From NCBI GenBank assembly GCA_935421135.1, contig OW285190.1, positions 13,588,501-13,652,500 on the forward strand: DNA of 64,000 nt, read 5' to 3'. The position numbers and the translations under genes are program-made. The DNA comes from Bugulina stolonifera. Taxonomy: Eukaryota; Bryozoa; Gymnolaemata; Cheilostomatida; Bugulidae. The notes below the pieces were generated by a model, which saw only the letters and a list, made by a program, of their open reading frames with translations, was not told where the DNA came from and did no database searches. Below, piece by piece: positions 49,401-63,790 of this stretch; positions within the stretch are counted from its first letter, which is position 1, and each line of letters opens with the position of its first letter.

Positions 49401-52400
49401 CGTTTAAATCATCGCAAAATTCAATGCTTGCAGGAGTTATCTGTACTATAAGTTATTAGTTAAAGCGTTATGGCAAAATATGCTAAGCAGTGGAGAACCA
49501 CGAATATATTTCCATATCTGAGTAAGAGATTTTGTCATCATTTTGCTCAACAGGTCAAATACGATAGAAATGGTTTATATGAAAGTATTATTGCATAAAA
49601 GCGGCACTAGGTAGGCATACGTAAGCCTAAATTAAGTTTGCTAATAGTTGTTTTGCTACATGATCAACCGCTGGGGCTTGTATTGTTGCTTAGTGTTTAC
49701 GATTCCAAGAACAGATACAATTATCACAGTACTTACTTCGAACACTTAGCTTGCGTATTTGTAAAGGTCGGAAAATGCTATTTCTTCAGAATTGGGTAGC
49801 AAGAGGGTTTTACCTCTTTATTTTGCCAGTAGAATGAAAATCGACATTACTTTATATTTGTTTTTGCAATAATTCGCCCAGAACAGCTTTCAAAGCCTAC
49901 ACTAAAAGAATGACTATGAAGCGTGACATTTATAAATATATTATCTAAAATGATGAACCATACTTGGTATTTGATAGTTGCCCCTAGCCAAATTCAGCTA
50001 TAGTATACGTTGAGCTCCATGGCTACACTGCCATTACAGTTCCAATAAATATAGGAAGTTGGTACATATCGCCATGGTTACCAAACAGGGCTACATCAGC
50101 TATAAAAATGGGTTCTAGTTCTTATAAAGCCTTTCATTCAAGGTAACCAGTTATTATTTCTGGTGGGTGAGGCTCAGGTGATACAGACTAAATACAGTAT
50201 TACATAATTCCACTTAGCCTTAGGCCTTCTTTATGGTTGAGGCATTCAGGTTGTGGATAGTATTGTACAGCTGAGAAGACCCTTTATTTGGAATTTTAGT
50301 GAGATTCCTGGTGATATTACATTGTAACATTGAGCATACCTTAATGAAACCCACAATGTCGTACTAGCTATTCATATCAGATTTGTCAACTCAATAGAAT
50401 AATGTAATGACAGTCCAGTCCATATTGTAATATAATACTGTAATTATATGGTAGAGATGTGATGGTGTGTTTGTATTACCTAATTATAGCTAATAATATA
50501 ATTTATACATGTGCATGTTGTCTTGAGTGTAATATGTAGATCAAGTGGAACTGTTAGCCGTATGTCATTATTGTAAGAAAACTGGAGTCCCTTGACTAGT
50601 CACACCTACTGCATGTGCCGTTTGTATGTAGGCTACAGTGATATAAGGAGACAGCGTCAGCTGTAGGCTAATTAGTGTGAATTGCGAACTATGGCGTATG
50701 TTCTCGCATGCTGACCCTTCCACAGTTTATATAAACGGGATTTCAGTTGCTTATAGTTTGCAAGAATTTTTAAAAATATCACCAGTTTCTCCGTTTACAC
50801 ATTGTAATACAAGTAAGAAACCGAAATTATTATCGTCGAGTAAGCTATCGGTGTTCTGTTGGTGACGAACTATAAACATATTTTATTACAACTCTTCTAA
50901 ATTTGTGTGTTCTGGTCTATTGTATTTCTGTTAGGCCTATATCAAAGATTTAGATGCCTAGTCGACTCGCATTTTCTAGACTATGTCGGCCTACATGATG
51001 ATAAAACTAGATGTGACAAACTTTGACCATAACTAGTGATTGCAATTATAGTCTACATTCACAGCGTTAGTAGAGCATATCTCACGTGGCACTGCCTGTC
51101 TTGTAACTTGTTATATGTGTATAGTTTATATTTATAATAATAGGTTTACCTTTAATGAAGTTGGTTTAAAATCAATGATATAGATGTGGAATCAATGGCT
51201 GAAATACCTCAGCTATGCGACATTATGTTATATATTTAATTTTGCATTAATAATTAGAGTGGCTAGACATTAGAGTATCATTGGCACATTAAGTGTAGTG
51301 ACCCTAGCTATTGTGAGAGTTCATGTTCGAGAGGTCAACCAGTTGATTATCATAGCCTGTTAAGTTGACCAATCAAATTTTTGCAGGCGTCATCAAAACT
51401 ATTATATAAACTACAGAGTTCTATGTGCTGCCGTCATGCATTTATAATTGAGTGCAGGTTTTGACCTCTGGGTTCAGTGCCAGGTTCTCTGGCTATTTGA
51501 AGACCGCTTGGAACTTAGGCTAGAGTGCGGTTTGAGGCCAATACAGCTTGACTGGTTGACATTTGTATTATACAAGTAATATAGTCCTAGTACATGTATT
51601 TACCTTATTGCAATAATTTTCTTTGGAGTTACTTACCCTTTATGAATGCATTGGTTGTCATGTGCATGAGTAAACAACTTCCCACAAGTCACTGGATTGA
51701 AAATATTTGACTGTACTAGTTTATTAGTTTCTATTTTTATTTGGGTAATTAAAGGTGAATAAATAAGGTTGTCTAGAGTGCAACCTATAGCTAGTTATAA
51801 CTTATAAGTAGTATTCAAGCTGAAAATAAAATGGCTGTCTTGACAGTATTTGACATCATTATCTATTCTATAAATAGCTCTTAATCAATGCCCTAATAAA
51901 GATGGAGCTCTGCTTGAGTTGGGTGTATTAGAAGCATGCTCTAATATGTTATGTAGATATGTAAGGATACAGCAATGCATTCATGCTGTATAGGCTCTAT
52001 TTGTAGATATGTGTATACTGTATTACTCAATCAGTGCGACTATCATGATATAATAACCTAGTTATGCTTTGAGCTACTAATAAGCTAAGTAGTCAGTATA
52101 TAGGTTGTTGCAGGCTGTCTCCAGTCTACTTAGCACTTCCTAGCTATATTAGTAGTGGTAGTGACTGGTGGCTGGTATTTCTTGCACAGCTGGGTTCAGT
52201 GGACAATATTTAAGGTTGGTAAGCTATATTTTCTGTTTATCATTTGATTTGCCTGGGTTACAAATAGCTGGTACCTTTTGGGAGAATTTTGCAGTCTATT
52301 ATTCAGAAAATTCAGAATCTTCAATGCACGACAACAATCTTATATTCTGGTGGGCTTGGCATCTAGGCTAAATCTCAAGAGATTTTTAATAATGGATACA

Positions 52401-53981
52401 TATATTATGCATGCAATCTGTACAGACATGTATTATTTATATTTTTGAGCTGATCTTAGAGCATCATCTATCGGCTGTCTGTCATTCTCAAGTAGAAGAT
52501 TGGCTAGCTCAAGGCTTACTATAATCGTGGAGTTGAATTTGTGATTGAATAATTATCGTTATGTGTAGTCGACCGACTGCCTACCAAAGGTCAGAGATTG
52601 GCTATTCGTATGACGTCACGCCACTGTCCTGCACAGCAGTGTGTGTGTTATGATGCATATTATAGCTTTTTTGCAATACTACAATGTGTGTTGTTTTACT
52701 CGGAAGTTTGCCTTTCACCTAATGTACTATTATATTGCAATCGTACTGTCATACATGTACACAGGAATACTTTACTAGAATACTTCTGAGGGAGCTGGTG
52801 AACATCTAATTATTTCCCAATACAATCACGTTAAAAAGCCGAAAGGTAGTGTAAAATCAGCAAGGGAGTCAATTCCAATGTTTTATTAGGAAAGTCTAAT
52901 ATTTCATCCCCAATTGTGCAGTAATTTTCAGGGAATAAGTTTGTCCTGCTTCTATTGTTAGACGTAAAGAAGAGGTTACTTGTCACACGAGTGTTAGAAA
53001 GTCTAGTAATACATTGTGGGAGAACTTTCTCAGACCTCTTTGTAGAACGACAGAAAATTTGGCTCTACTAGTTGTAATGCTTAGGTATACTCTTTCCCAC
53101 CGATAGCTGTTAGAAAACGGACACTTTGCAGCTGATTCAGCTATGGGGAACGTATTTTGAGGATTTCCAAATCATACTTTTACCAAACATTGATTTTTCG
53201 AATGCTAATTTTGAAATCTCTCTTTAACTGCCAGTTTTTTTAACATAACAATTTATTTTGATTAAATTTTTGGATCATCGTGCTTTTATTAAACACTAAA
53301 ATTTTCTCTTAAATTTTTGTTTTTGCTCTAAGATTTGAAAACACCGATGTTTCTTGTTTACAAAAGAAGAAAACTCTTGTTACTTATTCTTCATTGCCCT
53401 GCAGAAAGCTCATGTCGGGTTTCAAATCTTGTACCCTATTAGGTATCATTACATCTAAGCCCAGATATTGACTGTTACTTATTGACTATGACGATAATCC
53501 CCTGACTAATTAGTTACTTTCTGTCAAACCAGAGGCTACGCTAGCAAGGTTATACACTACTTATTTCTTACCAGGCTTCTTGTCAATCTTGTTTAGTAGA
53601 AGGTTGGTTCAACTAACTATCTTATTTTATCCATAAGTTTATAGGGTCTATATGATTGCTGTGTTTGCAAATCGGCTGTTCAACTAATGTTTGCTACTAT
53701 TATTAATATTATATTATTATTATAATATTATTATATTCTTATTATAATACCTCTCTTAGCCTACATTATAATAATTAATAGTTGTTCCATCAAACTATTA
53801 TTGTAATTAAATATTGAAAGGTTGTGCTATGATTGTACAGGTAGCAAATGGCCAAGTATATATGTGTGTATGTGTGATATACTTGTGATACACTGCTGTG
53901 AATCATGTTGAGGTTTCATTGTAATCAAGATGATAAATGTAAATAGAATATCATAGCCAATAATTATGTATTTCATTTCAG
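46448..53981. other. Spacer between divergent POP and Ca2+-ATPase genes
   Basis: About 7.5 kb upstream of both divergent genes, so it should contain both promoters and PMCA leader exons. I find no coding frame with family-like sequence. Short minus-strand frames at 47232-47435, 47738-47923 and 47968-48180 are not convincing. An AT-only tract lies near 53700-53770. Confidence 0.5.
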
Positions 53982-54058
53982 TTGAAACTTCTGAGGTGAA
54001 ATCATTTGAACTCTGACTGGGGATTCTCTCCCTAACATAGTTCAACTACGATACTGAC
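53982..54058 (+). other. Probable 5' UTR part of the first PMCA coding exon
   Basis: A good acceptor (tttcatttcag, ending 53981) lies 77 bases before the ATG. This suggests a leader intron and an upstream non-coding exon somewhere in the preceding spacer. Confidence 0.5.
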
Positions 54059-57000
54059 ATGGCTGGCAAGCAGAAGACTCCAGAAAACATTCAAATGTTG
54101 CCTCAGTCAACCACCGTGAATACGCCTGATGGCAGAGGCCAACAAAGAGAAGTCTATTTTAGAATGGAAATTCCGGAACTACGGGAACTGATGGAGATGA
54201 GGGGTATGGAGGCAGTACAAACAATCACTAACAAATACGGAGGAGTAACCAGCATATGCAATAGACTTCATACTTCCGATGAAGGTTAGTCTCCAGTTTT
54301 TGTATCAGATCAAAGCATAATTTGCTCAGGAATTTGTTCTCTACTAAAAAGATACTAGGAAATATCAGCTAGTAGCTGTACTGTATTTAGTAGGCCTACG
54401 TAGTAAGATATGATAATTAGTGGCATAACATTTTGGTTAATTATGATGGGTGAGTATGTTATGTTTGAATTATCACTAGTTTTGCCACCACAAGCCAATG
54501 GCTATAATTATTGCTCAACTCAACTGTACTGGGAGATGTGGTGTTAAATTTATGCCCTACAAACTTAGATATGTTGTGATTAGAATAACTGCTGCCAAAT
54601 ACAACATAGACTGTAGACTAGTTGCATTGATGTCAAGGTTATGTATAATATTACTTGTGTGGGAGGTTGTTAGGTAATAGTACTACCATACTTTTCTTGT
54701 AGCCTTAGATCTTTCTTTGTGGTTGGGGCAATTGGATTGGGGGAGGGGTAAAGCTATATGTTGTAATGAAGAAGACAACTGTATATCGCAAATAATTTAC
54801 TGGTTGTAACCGGTTTTAGCTTACCCGATTTTATCTCAGTTTTCTAGCTTCTAACACGCAACTGGCATTGACTCTTTGGAATAAAGAGGTAAATGGGCTC
54901 AGTTTCCTCGGGATGTTTGTTTTATAAACTCGGTTTTGGCCTTAAAAAATTCTATTTAAAGTTGTAATGAACCTAGATTGCATTACTATACAGTATAAAT
55001 ATATCAGACATCACACATATTGGAGTTTGGACAACTTCTAAACCAGCAGTAACTATTATATACACAGTGTACATGTATCCGGCATCCATAGTGTTAGACA
55101 CAGGTAGATAAACCAATAAGTTATTTAAACTATGCGTTGATGTAGCTACTGTTACATTCTCAGTTAAGTAATGTTTCTTAACGCTTGCTGCCGGTGCCTG
55201 GCTGCCCAATGACTGATTGAGTGGGCATATGAGATATCCTGCAATATGGCAGCAAGACAGCAAGACTTACACATTACAAGGGAACACTAGCACTAAGATA
55301 ATGTTCTTTACTGCTATAAGTGTAGGTGCAAAGTTGTACAGTCATATAGTTACATAAGCATACTAGTTATTACTACACTTGCTGAGAAGAGCTACCCACT
55401 GAAGAGCAGACAGTGTGTAATAATTTACTACTCTGGTATGCATGCAGCCAGCTCCTACTTACATATAATATACATTACATACATGTACAAGTAATCTGTA
55501 ATGTAAACTGTGGTAATGTTATGCTTATAAATCATCTACTAGTTTATAGTGGATAGTGACAGCAACCGGCCCTACATTGCAGATATAGAACAATAAGTTT
55601 TAGAAACTTTCTATTAAAAAGTTAAATAACGTGCAGGTAGGAGTATATGAAGAATTACTAGTGTTTGATCATAGAAGAATAAGAATTTATTTAGTTTATT
55701 ATCAAGCTATAGTACAAGCCAATGTAATTATACAACGACTTAGGATGCTAGTAGCCTACTCAGTAGCTGGAAATAGTAATCAATCTTGATAGCAGGCTCC
55801 ATCAAGTGCTATACATCAAGAATGAAATTTATTTTAGGTCATATAATCGCTTTATAAATATTATTAATGATTGACTGAGTTTTTATGCTCATGAGGAATT
55901 TTTATATTTCGCTTTATTAGTTAGCTAAACTTTAATTCTGGCAACTTGTAGGCTGGTTATGTGGGTTTATTACATTCTACAGTATTGATAATCTTTTTGA
56001 TGTGAATGAGAGGACAACTTCTAAATATCCCATTGTGTTTGCATACAATTTCTAATTTCTCATACTATTTTCATTGCATTCTATCATTTCATGTAACTGT
56101 GTTATTTAGGATTATCGAATGATCCGTCCCAACTAGAAATAAGAAGAGAGAAATATGGTCTGAATGTCATACCACCAAAGCCTCCTAAATCCTTCTTCAA
56201 ACTAGTGTGGGAGGCATTGCAAGACACTACTCTGATTATATTAATAATAGCCGCTTTCATATCTCTTGGCCTGTCTTTTGTACCAACTACGCAATGCAGT
56301 AAGTATGCTCAGCTCTCCAAATAATGTAGTGTTTCCATATACTTGTAGATACATGGGTTCGCATTCTGGCCGTCCCAGTTTCATGAAAATTGCGACGGCC
56401 ATCTTGAACTATCTAGACAGCCAAACCCTCTTTCTATTAGTGCATTAGTCTTGATAAGCTGTTACATAAGAAGCTATTTTGTCTCGGCGTGTGTTTATAT
56501 TTATAAGCAACGATCTGAATAATGGAAATATTCATCACTTAATGAGATGGCAAAGTATTATGAGTTAATATATTATACCACATGTTCCGGTAGACGGAGA
56601 TGGCATATGATTACAGGTCGGACTTCTCAGGCCTAAAATGAAAAGGAACCATGATTATAGACATTAGTTGTTACTATAGTACTAACAGCTCATATCGGCA
56701 TTTAGTGTATCAGCTTTATATTATATATACACCATCAAAATCTTACTGTAATAATATGTCCTCAGGGCTGGCAAGTTGTAGGCCTACTTGCATGTACAGT
56801 AAACTGGTGCTGCCTTATGCAGTGTGCAGTGTGTAATGTGTGATGTAGTAGTGTGCCTGGCATAATGTTATGTAGTACAGTGTAAATACTGCAGTTTGTT
56901 GTCATGTGTAATTTGTGGTGCGGTGTGTTATGCGTGGTGCGGTGTGTTATGCGTGGTGTGGTGTGTTTTGCATGGTGTGGTGTGGTATAATTGTGTAGTA

Positions 57001-60000
57001 CAGGGGTGTATGTGTTATATAGTATGTGACAATATAGTATCCATATGGTATACAGTAGGTAAGAAAGGAATATAGTATTATAATCCTATATCACGTAATC
57101 TTAGAATCAATACTTTGCTGTGAATATAGAGTATGGCTCAGTGGTGAGCTGTATGTGTGAGGAGTAAATATGCTATACCTGTACATACACACTGGTCACT
57201 GTACATCCACACCGGTCACTGTACGTACACCCGGTCACTGTACATACACATTGGTCACTGTACGTACACACTGGTCAATGTACGTACACACTGGTCACTA
57301 TACATACACACTGGTCACTGTACATACACACTGGTCACTGTACGTACACACTGGTCACTGTACGTACACACTGGTCACTGTACGTACACACTGGTCACTG
57401 TACATACACACTGGTCACTGTACGTACACACTGGTAACTGTACATACACACTGGTCACTGTACGTACACACTGGTCACTGTACGTACACACTGGTCACTA
57501 TACATACACACTGGTCACTGTACATACACACTGGTCACTGTACGTACACACTGGTCACTGTACGTACACACTGGTCACTGTACGTACACACTGGTCACTG
57601 TACATACACACTGGTCACTGTACGTACACACTGGTAACTGTACATACACACTGGTCACTGTACGTACACACTGGTCACTGTAGATACACACTGGTCACTG
57701 TACATACACACTGGTCACTGTACGTACACACTGGTCACTGTACATACACACTGGTCACTGTACGTACACACTGGTCACTGTACATACACACTGGTCACTG
57801 TACGTACACACTGGTCACTGTACATACACACTGGTCACTGTACGTACACACTGGTCACTGTAGATACACACTGGTCACTGTACGTACACACTGGTCACTG
57901 TAGATACACACTGGTCACTGTACATACACACTGGTCACTGTACGTACACACTGGTCACTGTACATACACACTGGTCACTGTATATACACACTGGTCACTG
58001 TACGTACACACTGGTCACTGTACGTACACACTGGTCACTATACATACACACTGGTCACTGTACATACACACTGGTCACTGTACATACACACTGGTCACTG
58101 TACGTACACACTGGTCACTGTACGTACACACTGGTCACTGTACATACACACTGGTCACTGTACATACACACTGGTCACTGTACATACACACTGGTCACTG
58201 TACGTACACACTGGTCACTGTACATACACACTGGTCACTGTACGTACACACTGGTCACTGTACATACACACTGGTCACTGTACGTACACACTGGTCACTG
58301 TAGATACACACTGGTCACTGTACATACACACTGGTCACTGTACGTACACACTGGTCACTGTACATACACACTGGTCACTGTACGTACACACTGGTCACTG
58401 TACATACACACTGGTCACTGTACGTACACACTGGTCACTGTACATACACACTGGTCACTGTACGTACACACTGGTCACTGTAGATACACACTGGTCACTG
58501 TACGTACACACTGGTCACTGTAGATACACACTGGTCACTGTACATACACACTGGTCACTGTACGTACACACTGGTCACTGTACATACACACTGGTCACTG
58601 TACATACACACTGGTCACTGTACGTACACACTGGTCACTGTACATACACACTGGTCACTGTACGTACACACTGGTCACTGTACATACACACTGGTCACTG
58701 TACGTACACACTGGTCACTGTAGATACACACTGGTCACTGTACATACACACTGGTCACTGTACGTACACACTGGTCACTGTACATACACACTGGTCACTG
58801 TACGTACACACTGGTCACTGTACATACACACTGGTCACTGTACGTACACACTGGTCACTGTACATACACACTGGTCACTGTACGTACACACTGGTCACTG
58901 TAGATACACACTGGTCACTGTACGTACACACTGGTCACTGTAGATACACACTGGTCACTGTACATACACACTGGTCACTGTACGTACACACTGGTCACTG
59001 TACATACACACTGGTCACTGTACATACACACTGGTCACTGTACGTACACACTGGTCACTGTACATACACACTGGTCACTGTACGTACACACTGGTCACTG
59101 TACATACACACTGGTCACTGTACGTACACACTGGTCACTGTATATACACACTGGTCAATGTACGTACACACCGGTCACTGTAGATACACACTGGTCACTG
59201 TACATACACACTGGTCACTGTACATACACACTGGTCACTGTACATACACACTGGTCACTGTACATACACACCGGTCACTGTACATACACACTGGTCACTG
59301 TACATACACACTGGTCACTGTACGTACACACTGGTCACTGTAGATACACACTGGTCACTGTACGTACACACTGGTCACTGTAGATACACACTGGTCACTG
59401 TACATACACACTGGTCACTGTACGTACACACTGGTCACTGTACATACACACTGGTCACTGTACATACACACTGGTCACTGTACGTACACACTGGTCACTG
59501 TACATACACACTGGTCACTGTACGTACACACTGGTCACTGTACATACACACTGGTCACTGTACGTACACACTGGTCACTGTATATACACACTGGTCAATG
59601 TACGTACACACCGGTCACTGCATATACACACTTGTCACTGTACATACACACTGGTCACTGTACGTACACACTGGTCACTGTACATACACACTGGTCACTG
59701 TACATACACACTGGTCACTATACATACACACTGGTCACTGTACATACACACCAGTCACTATACATACACACTGGTCACTGTACGTACACCCGGTCACTGT
59801 ACATACACACCAGTCACTATACATACACATTGGTCACTGTAGATACACTGGTCACTGTACATACACACTGGTCGCTGTAGATACACTGGTCACTGTACAT
59901 ACACACTGGTCACTGTACATCCACACTGGTCACTGTACATACACACTGGTCACTGTATATACACACTGGTCACTGTACATACACACCGGTCACTGTAGAT

Positions 60001-63000
60001 ACACACCGGTCACTGTATATACACACCGGTCACTGTACATACACACCGGTCACTGTACATACACACCGGTCACTGTGCATACACACCGGTCACTGTGCAT
60101 ACACACTGGTCACTGTACGTACACACTGGTCACTATACGTACACACTGGTCAATGTACGTACACAATGGTCACTGTATATACACACTGGTCAATGTACGT
60201 ACACACCGGTCACTGCATATACACACTTGTCACTGTACGTACACACTGGTCACTATACATAGACACTGGTCACTGTACATACACACCGGTCAATGTACGT
60301 ACACACCGGTCAATGTACGTACACACTAATCAATGTACATACACACTGTACATACTACATACTGACCATACTATCCACATGTGTTAGCTACATGTGCTCA
60401 GTATGTATTAAATCTGATGATTTAGGAGCCACGTGCTAAATTATACTCGAAGCATACTACCTACTAGTACCACTCAGTATACCTTTTACTAGCCCCTTTA
60501 CTACTCAGTATACCTTGTACTTGCATGCAAACAAAATTAATAATTATTATAATATTGTTGCTGGTTTATACATGCATATGCTGATATTTCAGAGTATCGG
60601 TGACTTTAGTGTAAAACTAATTACTTCTGTTTTGTATTATACTCCAAGATGCACCTGAGTGAAGAGATGGAGATGGGATCAATACTAATATGACTTGTGT
60701 AGGCAATCCCAGTGAATAAACAAATTGTCATAAGATTAGATTTATCAACTAGTAACTACTTGGTCGAGTCATATCCACATTAAACATAAATTTAAAATTA
60801 ATCCTAGTACGTATTTTTTCCTATTTTTCGCTAATCTGGTGGACTACTAGTTATTATGTTTTATATTTCCTGCAGAAGGAGATGACCATTCGTCGGAGTC
60901 TGAAGGTCACGCCGCATGGATTGAAGGATGTGCTATACTAGTAGCTGTTGTACTGGTTGTGTTTGTTACTGCGTTCAACGACTGGCGTAAGGAGAAGCAA
61001 TTCCGAGGACTCCAGAGTAAGATCGAGAATGAGCATAAGTTTGCTGTACTTAGAGCCGGAGCTGTCGAACAGGTTCCAGTTGGTGACCTTGTCGTAGGTG
61101 ATATCTGCCAAGTGAAGTATGGTAAGCTGATCAACAATGTGGTGTACCTTGTCGGTGTACAGAAGTTTTGCAAATATCAGTTTGCGAAATGTCACTTATC
61201 AGTATGTTTCCAGCTGATTCTACGATTTAACACGAGTTTTCCTATTTTACGTTTACCAAACCTTGGTATTTCAACTGTCATTGCAAACAGAGACACATTC
61301 GATCTGCATAAAATTCTGATAGTTGGACACATCTGTTACATCTCGGATCTTTAAGAACTACAGGATTTAGGAGATAAACAAGGAAGTTAAAATTAGCAGA
61401 TATTTTTTACAAATGGCATCATAGTCAATTTCCAATAATAACGTTAATTTAACAAACCAGCTCAATCCAACATGGTAGCCCCCCCTCCACCCCCCTAGTA
61501 GACTTAAACACAATATTCCGAATATTCATGCATGCAAAGCGTGTCTATCAAATGTATGCTGTAGTAATGTATGCAGTTGTCGTCCAGAGCATTGCTTTGT
61601 TGGTAACATGGCTAACAGTGTAGATCAACAAGTTGAACATTCACATTTTATCAAGTGTGTTTGGGGATTAGATGTAGTAATGCATAGCAGTCCTAATTCA
61701 AACACAACGCAGCCTGAATAATTATTTAGTTAGTGCTAAAATAATGTGTTATATTTGTCCCCACTATGTTAATACATCACTATTAATATTACATGTTATT
61801 AACATTTACACCAATAATAGATGCTTGAGCTGTAGACTAAGAATCCAGTGTGTAATGTTACCAAGTAAGGGTGCTACCATAGATATAGGCTGAGGAGCTA
61901 GACAAATAATAATTATAACTAATATTAGGGAGTAGCAAAGGTGTATACACTCCCTCCTGGGATAAGCCTTTTGTGATTACATGTCATGACTTCACACTTT
62001 CATAGCAGCAGACATTGTGGTATGCAAATAGGTTATGCAGATGATATGCTACCATATTGGTTTTCCGCCCACAATGCCACTCAATTCTATTCCAACCTCA
62101 GATGTTGTTTCTCTGGTATAAATTGTGTTGTCTAACCAAAAATAAGTTCTTATAAGCTACTTTGTTATGGCCATCTTGCTTCAACTGAATGGTGTTTGCT
62201 GTCTTTATAATTCTGCTATGATCCTTGATTCAGGACACAGTTCTTCGCATAAGATATTTTGGGAGTTGTTTTCCTTTTCAGAGAAAAGACGATCCCTAAT
62301 TTACCTTTAGTTTTTGTACTACTCCACACATCTTCCAGGTTTGCAGCACAAAAACGGTCTTCTCAGCCCTATTATTCATGTATTACTGAGATCTGCTGTT
62401 ATCATTATTCAGGTGACCTGCTGCCTGCTGACGGCATTCTACTACAGAGTAATGACCTCAAAGTTGATGAGTCATCTTTGACTGGTGAATCAGATCTTGT
62501 GAAGAAAGGAATAGAACGAGATCCTATGCTACTTTCCGGTGAGTTGTTGGTGACGTTTTACACAGTGAGGTAGGGTGGGATGTTCACTGGAGGCTATAAG
62601 GGATAACAGTATTGCTGCTCATACTCTGTAACATCTTGTATGATTACCGATATGCACATGAAGTTGTGTTCTCCATGACAAAAATACACGTGCCTGGTGC
62701 TACATGCGTAGTTCACTAAGCAATGTCATAATATTATGATTTAGAATTTGCATCCAGGAATAGACCCTCTGACTTGATATTATACATGCTATGTTAAGCC
62801 ACCCTATGTATGCACTATTCCACTGTTGCCCTACCTGATAAATGTGCAAATTTCTTACATTCAGACATTGAATCCTGACCTTTGACTCTTAATATCACAT
62901 TGCTGTGCATATAGACCATGTAGGTTTCAATCTTTGACCTTGCAATTGCTGGTACCAGGTACACATGTGATGGAAGGCAGCGGGAAGATGGTGGTGACAG

Positions 63001-63682
63001 CAGTAGGGGTCAACTCGCAGGCTGGTATCATATTTGCTCTACTCGGTGCCACTGCTGAGCAAGCTAAGAATCCAACTGAACCTGTAAACCCAGCAGCAAG
63101 CGCTGCCAATGAAGGTTAGTCTTCCAGATTGAAAGTTTTTTCTTCTGCAATACCCAATCAACCAAGTGCATTTTATTATTTATAAATTTTGGAGTTGTTC
63201 TAACCTGCACTAAGCAATACCTGGTTGTGTAATGATGTTACTATTTACTAGTAGCGATTTCTTTTGTTATGGATTGTGGGAATGGTTTTTATAATATTTA
63301 TATCAATGATTTTTCCATGGCAGTCCACTTCGACGAAACTGTGCCATCAATTTGGGGTTGATTGACCTTCAGTCCGACGATTTCTATTCACTGAAGAAAT
63401 TATTCTAATTTTGAGGAAATACATGAATATCTCCACTTGCGAGATGCATTAACTATAAAGACTATTTATTGCACTATGTTGAATTCTATGTGGTCTTTGG
63501 CATGACAACTCTGATACACCAAAACTGGTGACATGAATTTATTGAGTGAACAGTATTGGGAAAGTCTGTGCTCCATGGTTATAATTGTATTCATGCCAAG
63601 TAAGTTGTTGAAAGCAGTATAGCTTAGTCTATTCATCGTTACTCTGTTGTAGGAAGGAAAGACATTGCAGAGGTTCAGCCCC
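54059..63682 (+). CDS. Plasma-membrane Ca2+-transporting ATPase, N-terminal part
   Basis: Coding exons 54059-54284, 56110-56298, 60876-61121, 62413-62538, 62959-63114 and 63653-63682 join to about 324 residues; the gene continues past the window. The ATG context is good (gacATGG). Residues 1-75 are the cytosolic N-terminus ([17 protein letters not shown]). Exon 2 has the typical [16 protein letters not shown] entry into TM1. Exon 3 has TM2 and [15 protein letters not shown]. Exons 3-5 form the actuator domain, with [27 protein letters not shown] and [21 protein letters not shown]. These motifs identify the PMCA (P2B) branch, which exports calcium and is regulated by C-terminal calmodulin binding (not in the window). 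The 30-base last exon sits where PMCA splice site A lies in vertebrates, so it may be alternative; the exon after it could not be located. Confidence 0.93.
54285..56109 (+). other. PMCA coding intron 1
   Basis: 1.8 kb, phase 1, AT-rich. I see no element or reading frame in it that I can name. Confidence 0.6.
56915..56988. repeat. 19-bp tandem repeat, about four copies
   Basis: Units of gtggtgcggtgtgttatgc, decaying in the third and fourth copies, in PMCA coding intron 2 about 190 bases before the large minisatellite. Confidence 0.8.
57178..60350. repeat. Large 20-bp minisatellite with higher-order structure
   Basis: About 158 tandem units of the 20-mer tacatacacactggtcactg. Units differ mainly at positions 3-4 (tacat, tacgt, tagat, tatat). 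Decayed units (ccggtcac, ctaatcaat, shortened copies) are concentrated at both edges, especially after 59760. The 21-unit block 58201-58620 is repeated exactly at 58621-59040. All plus-strand frames stay open because 20 is not a multiple of 3 and the unit has no stop in any frame; this is not a gene. It lies inside PMCA coding intron 2 (56299-60875). Confidence 0.95.
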
Positions 63683-63709
63683 GTAAGTATTACAGTCCAT
63701 ATTCGTGTC

Positions 63710-63790
63710 TGTATGCCTGGTTATCTTGTACACTCTGTATGCCTGGTTATCTTGTATTCTCTGTATGCCTTGTTATCTTGTGTACTCTGT
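63710..63790. repeat. 26-bp tandem repeat, three copies
   Basis: Three units of tgtatgcctggttatcttgt plus a short variable end, starting about 27 bases after the 63682 exon boundary. Confidence 0.8.

Noticed and set aside
57178..60350. CRISPR-like array
   Set aside because: Units are head-to-tail without unique spacers, in an intron of an animal gene.
57157..60387. Long open frames encoding [24 protein letters not shown] repeats
   Set aside because: They are the translation of the 20-bp minisatellite, open in all three plus frames, and lie inside a PMCA intron with no splice or family support.
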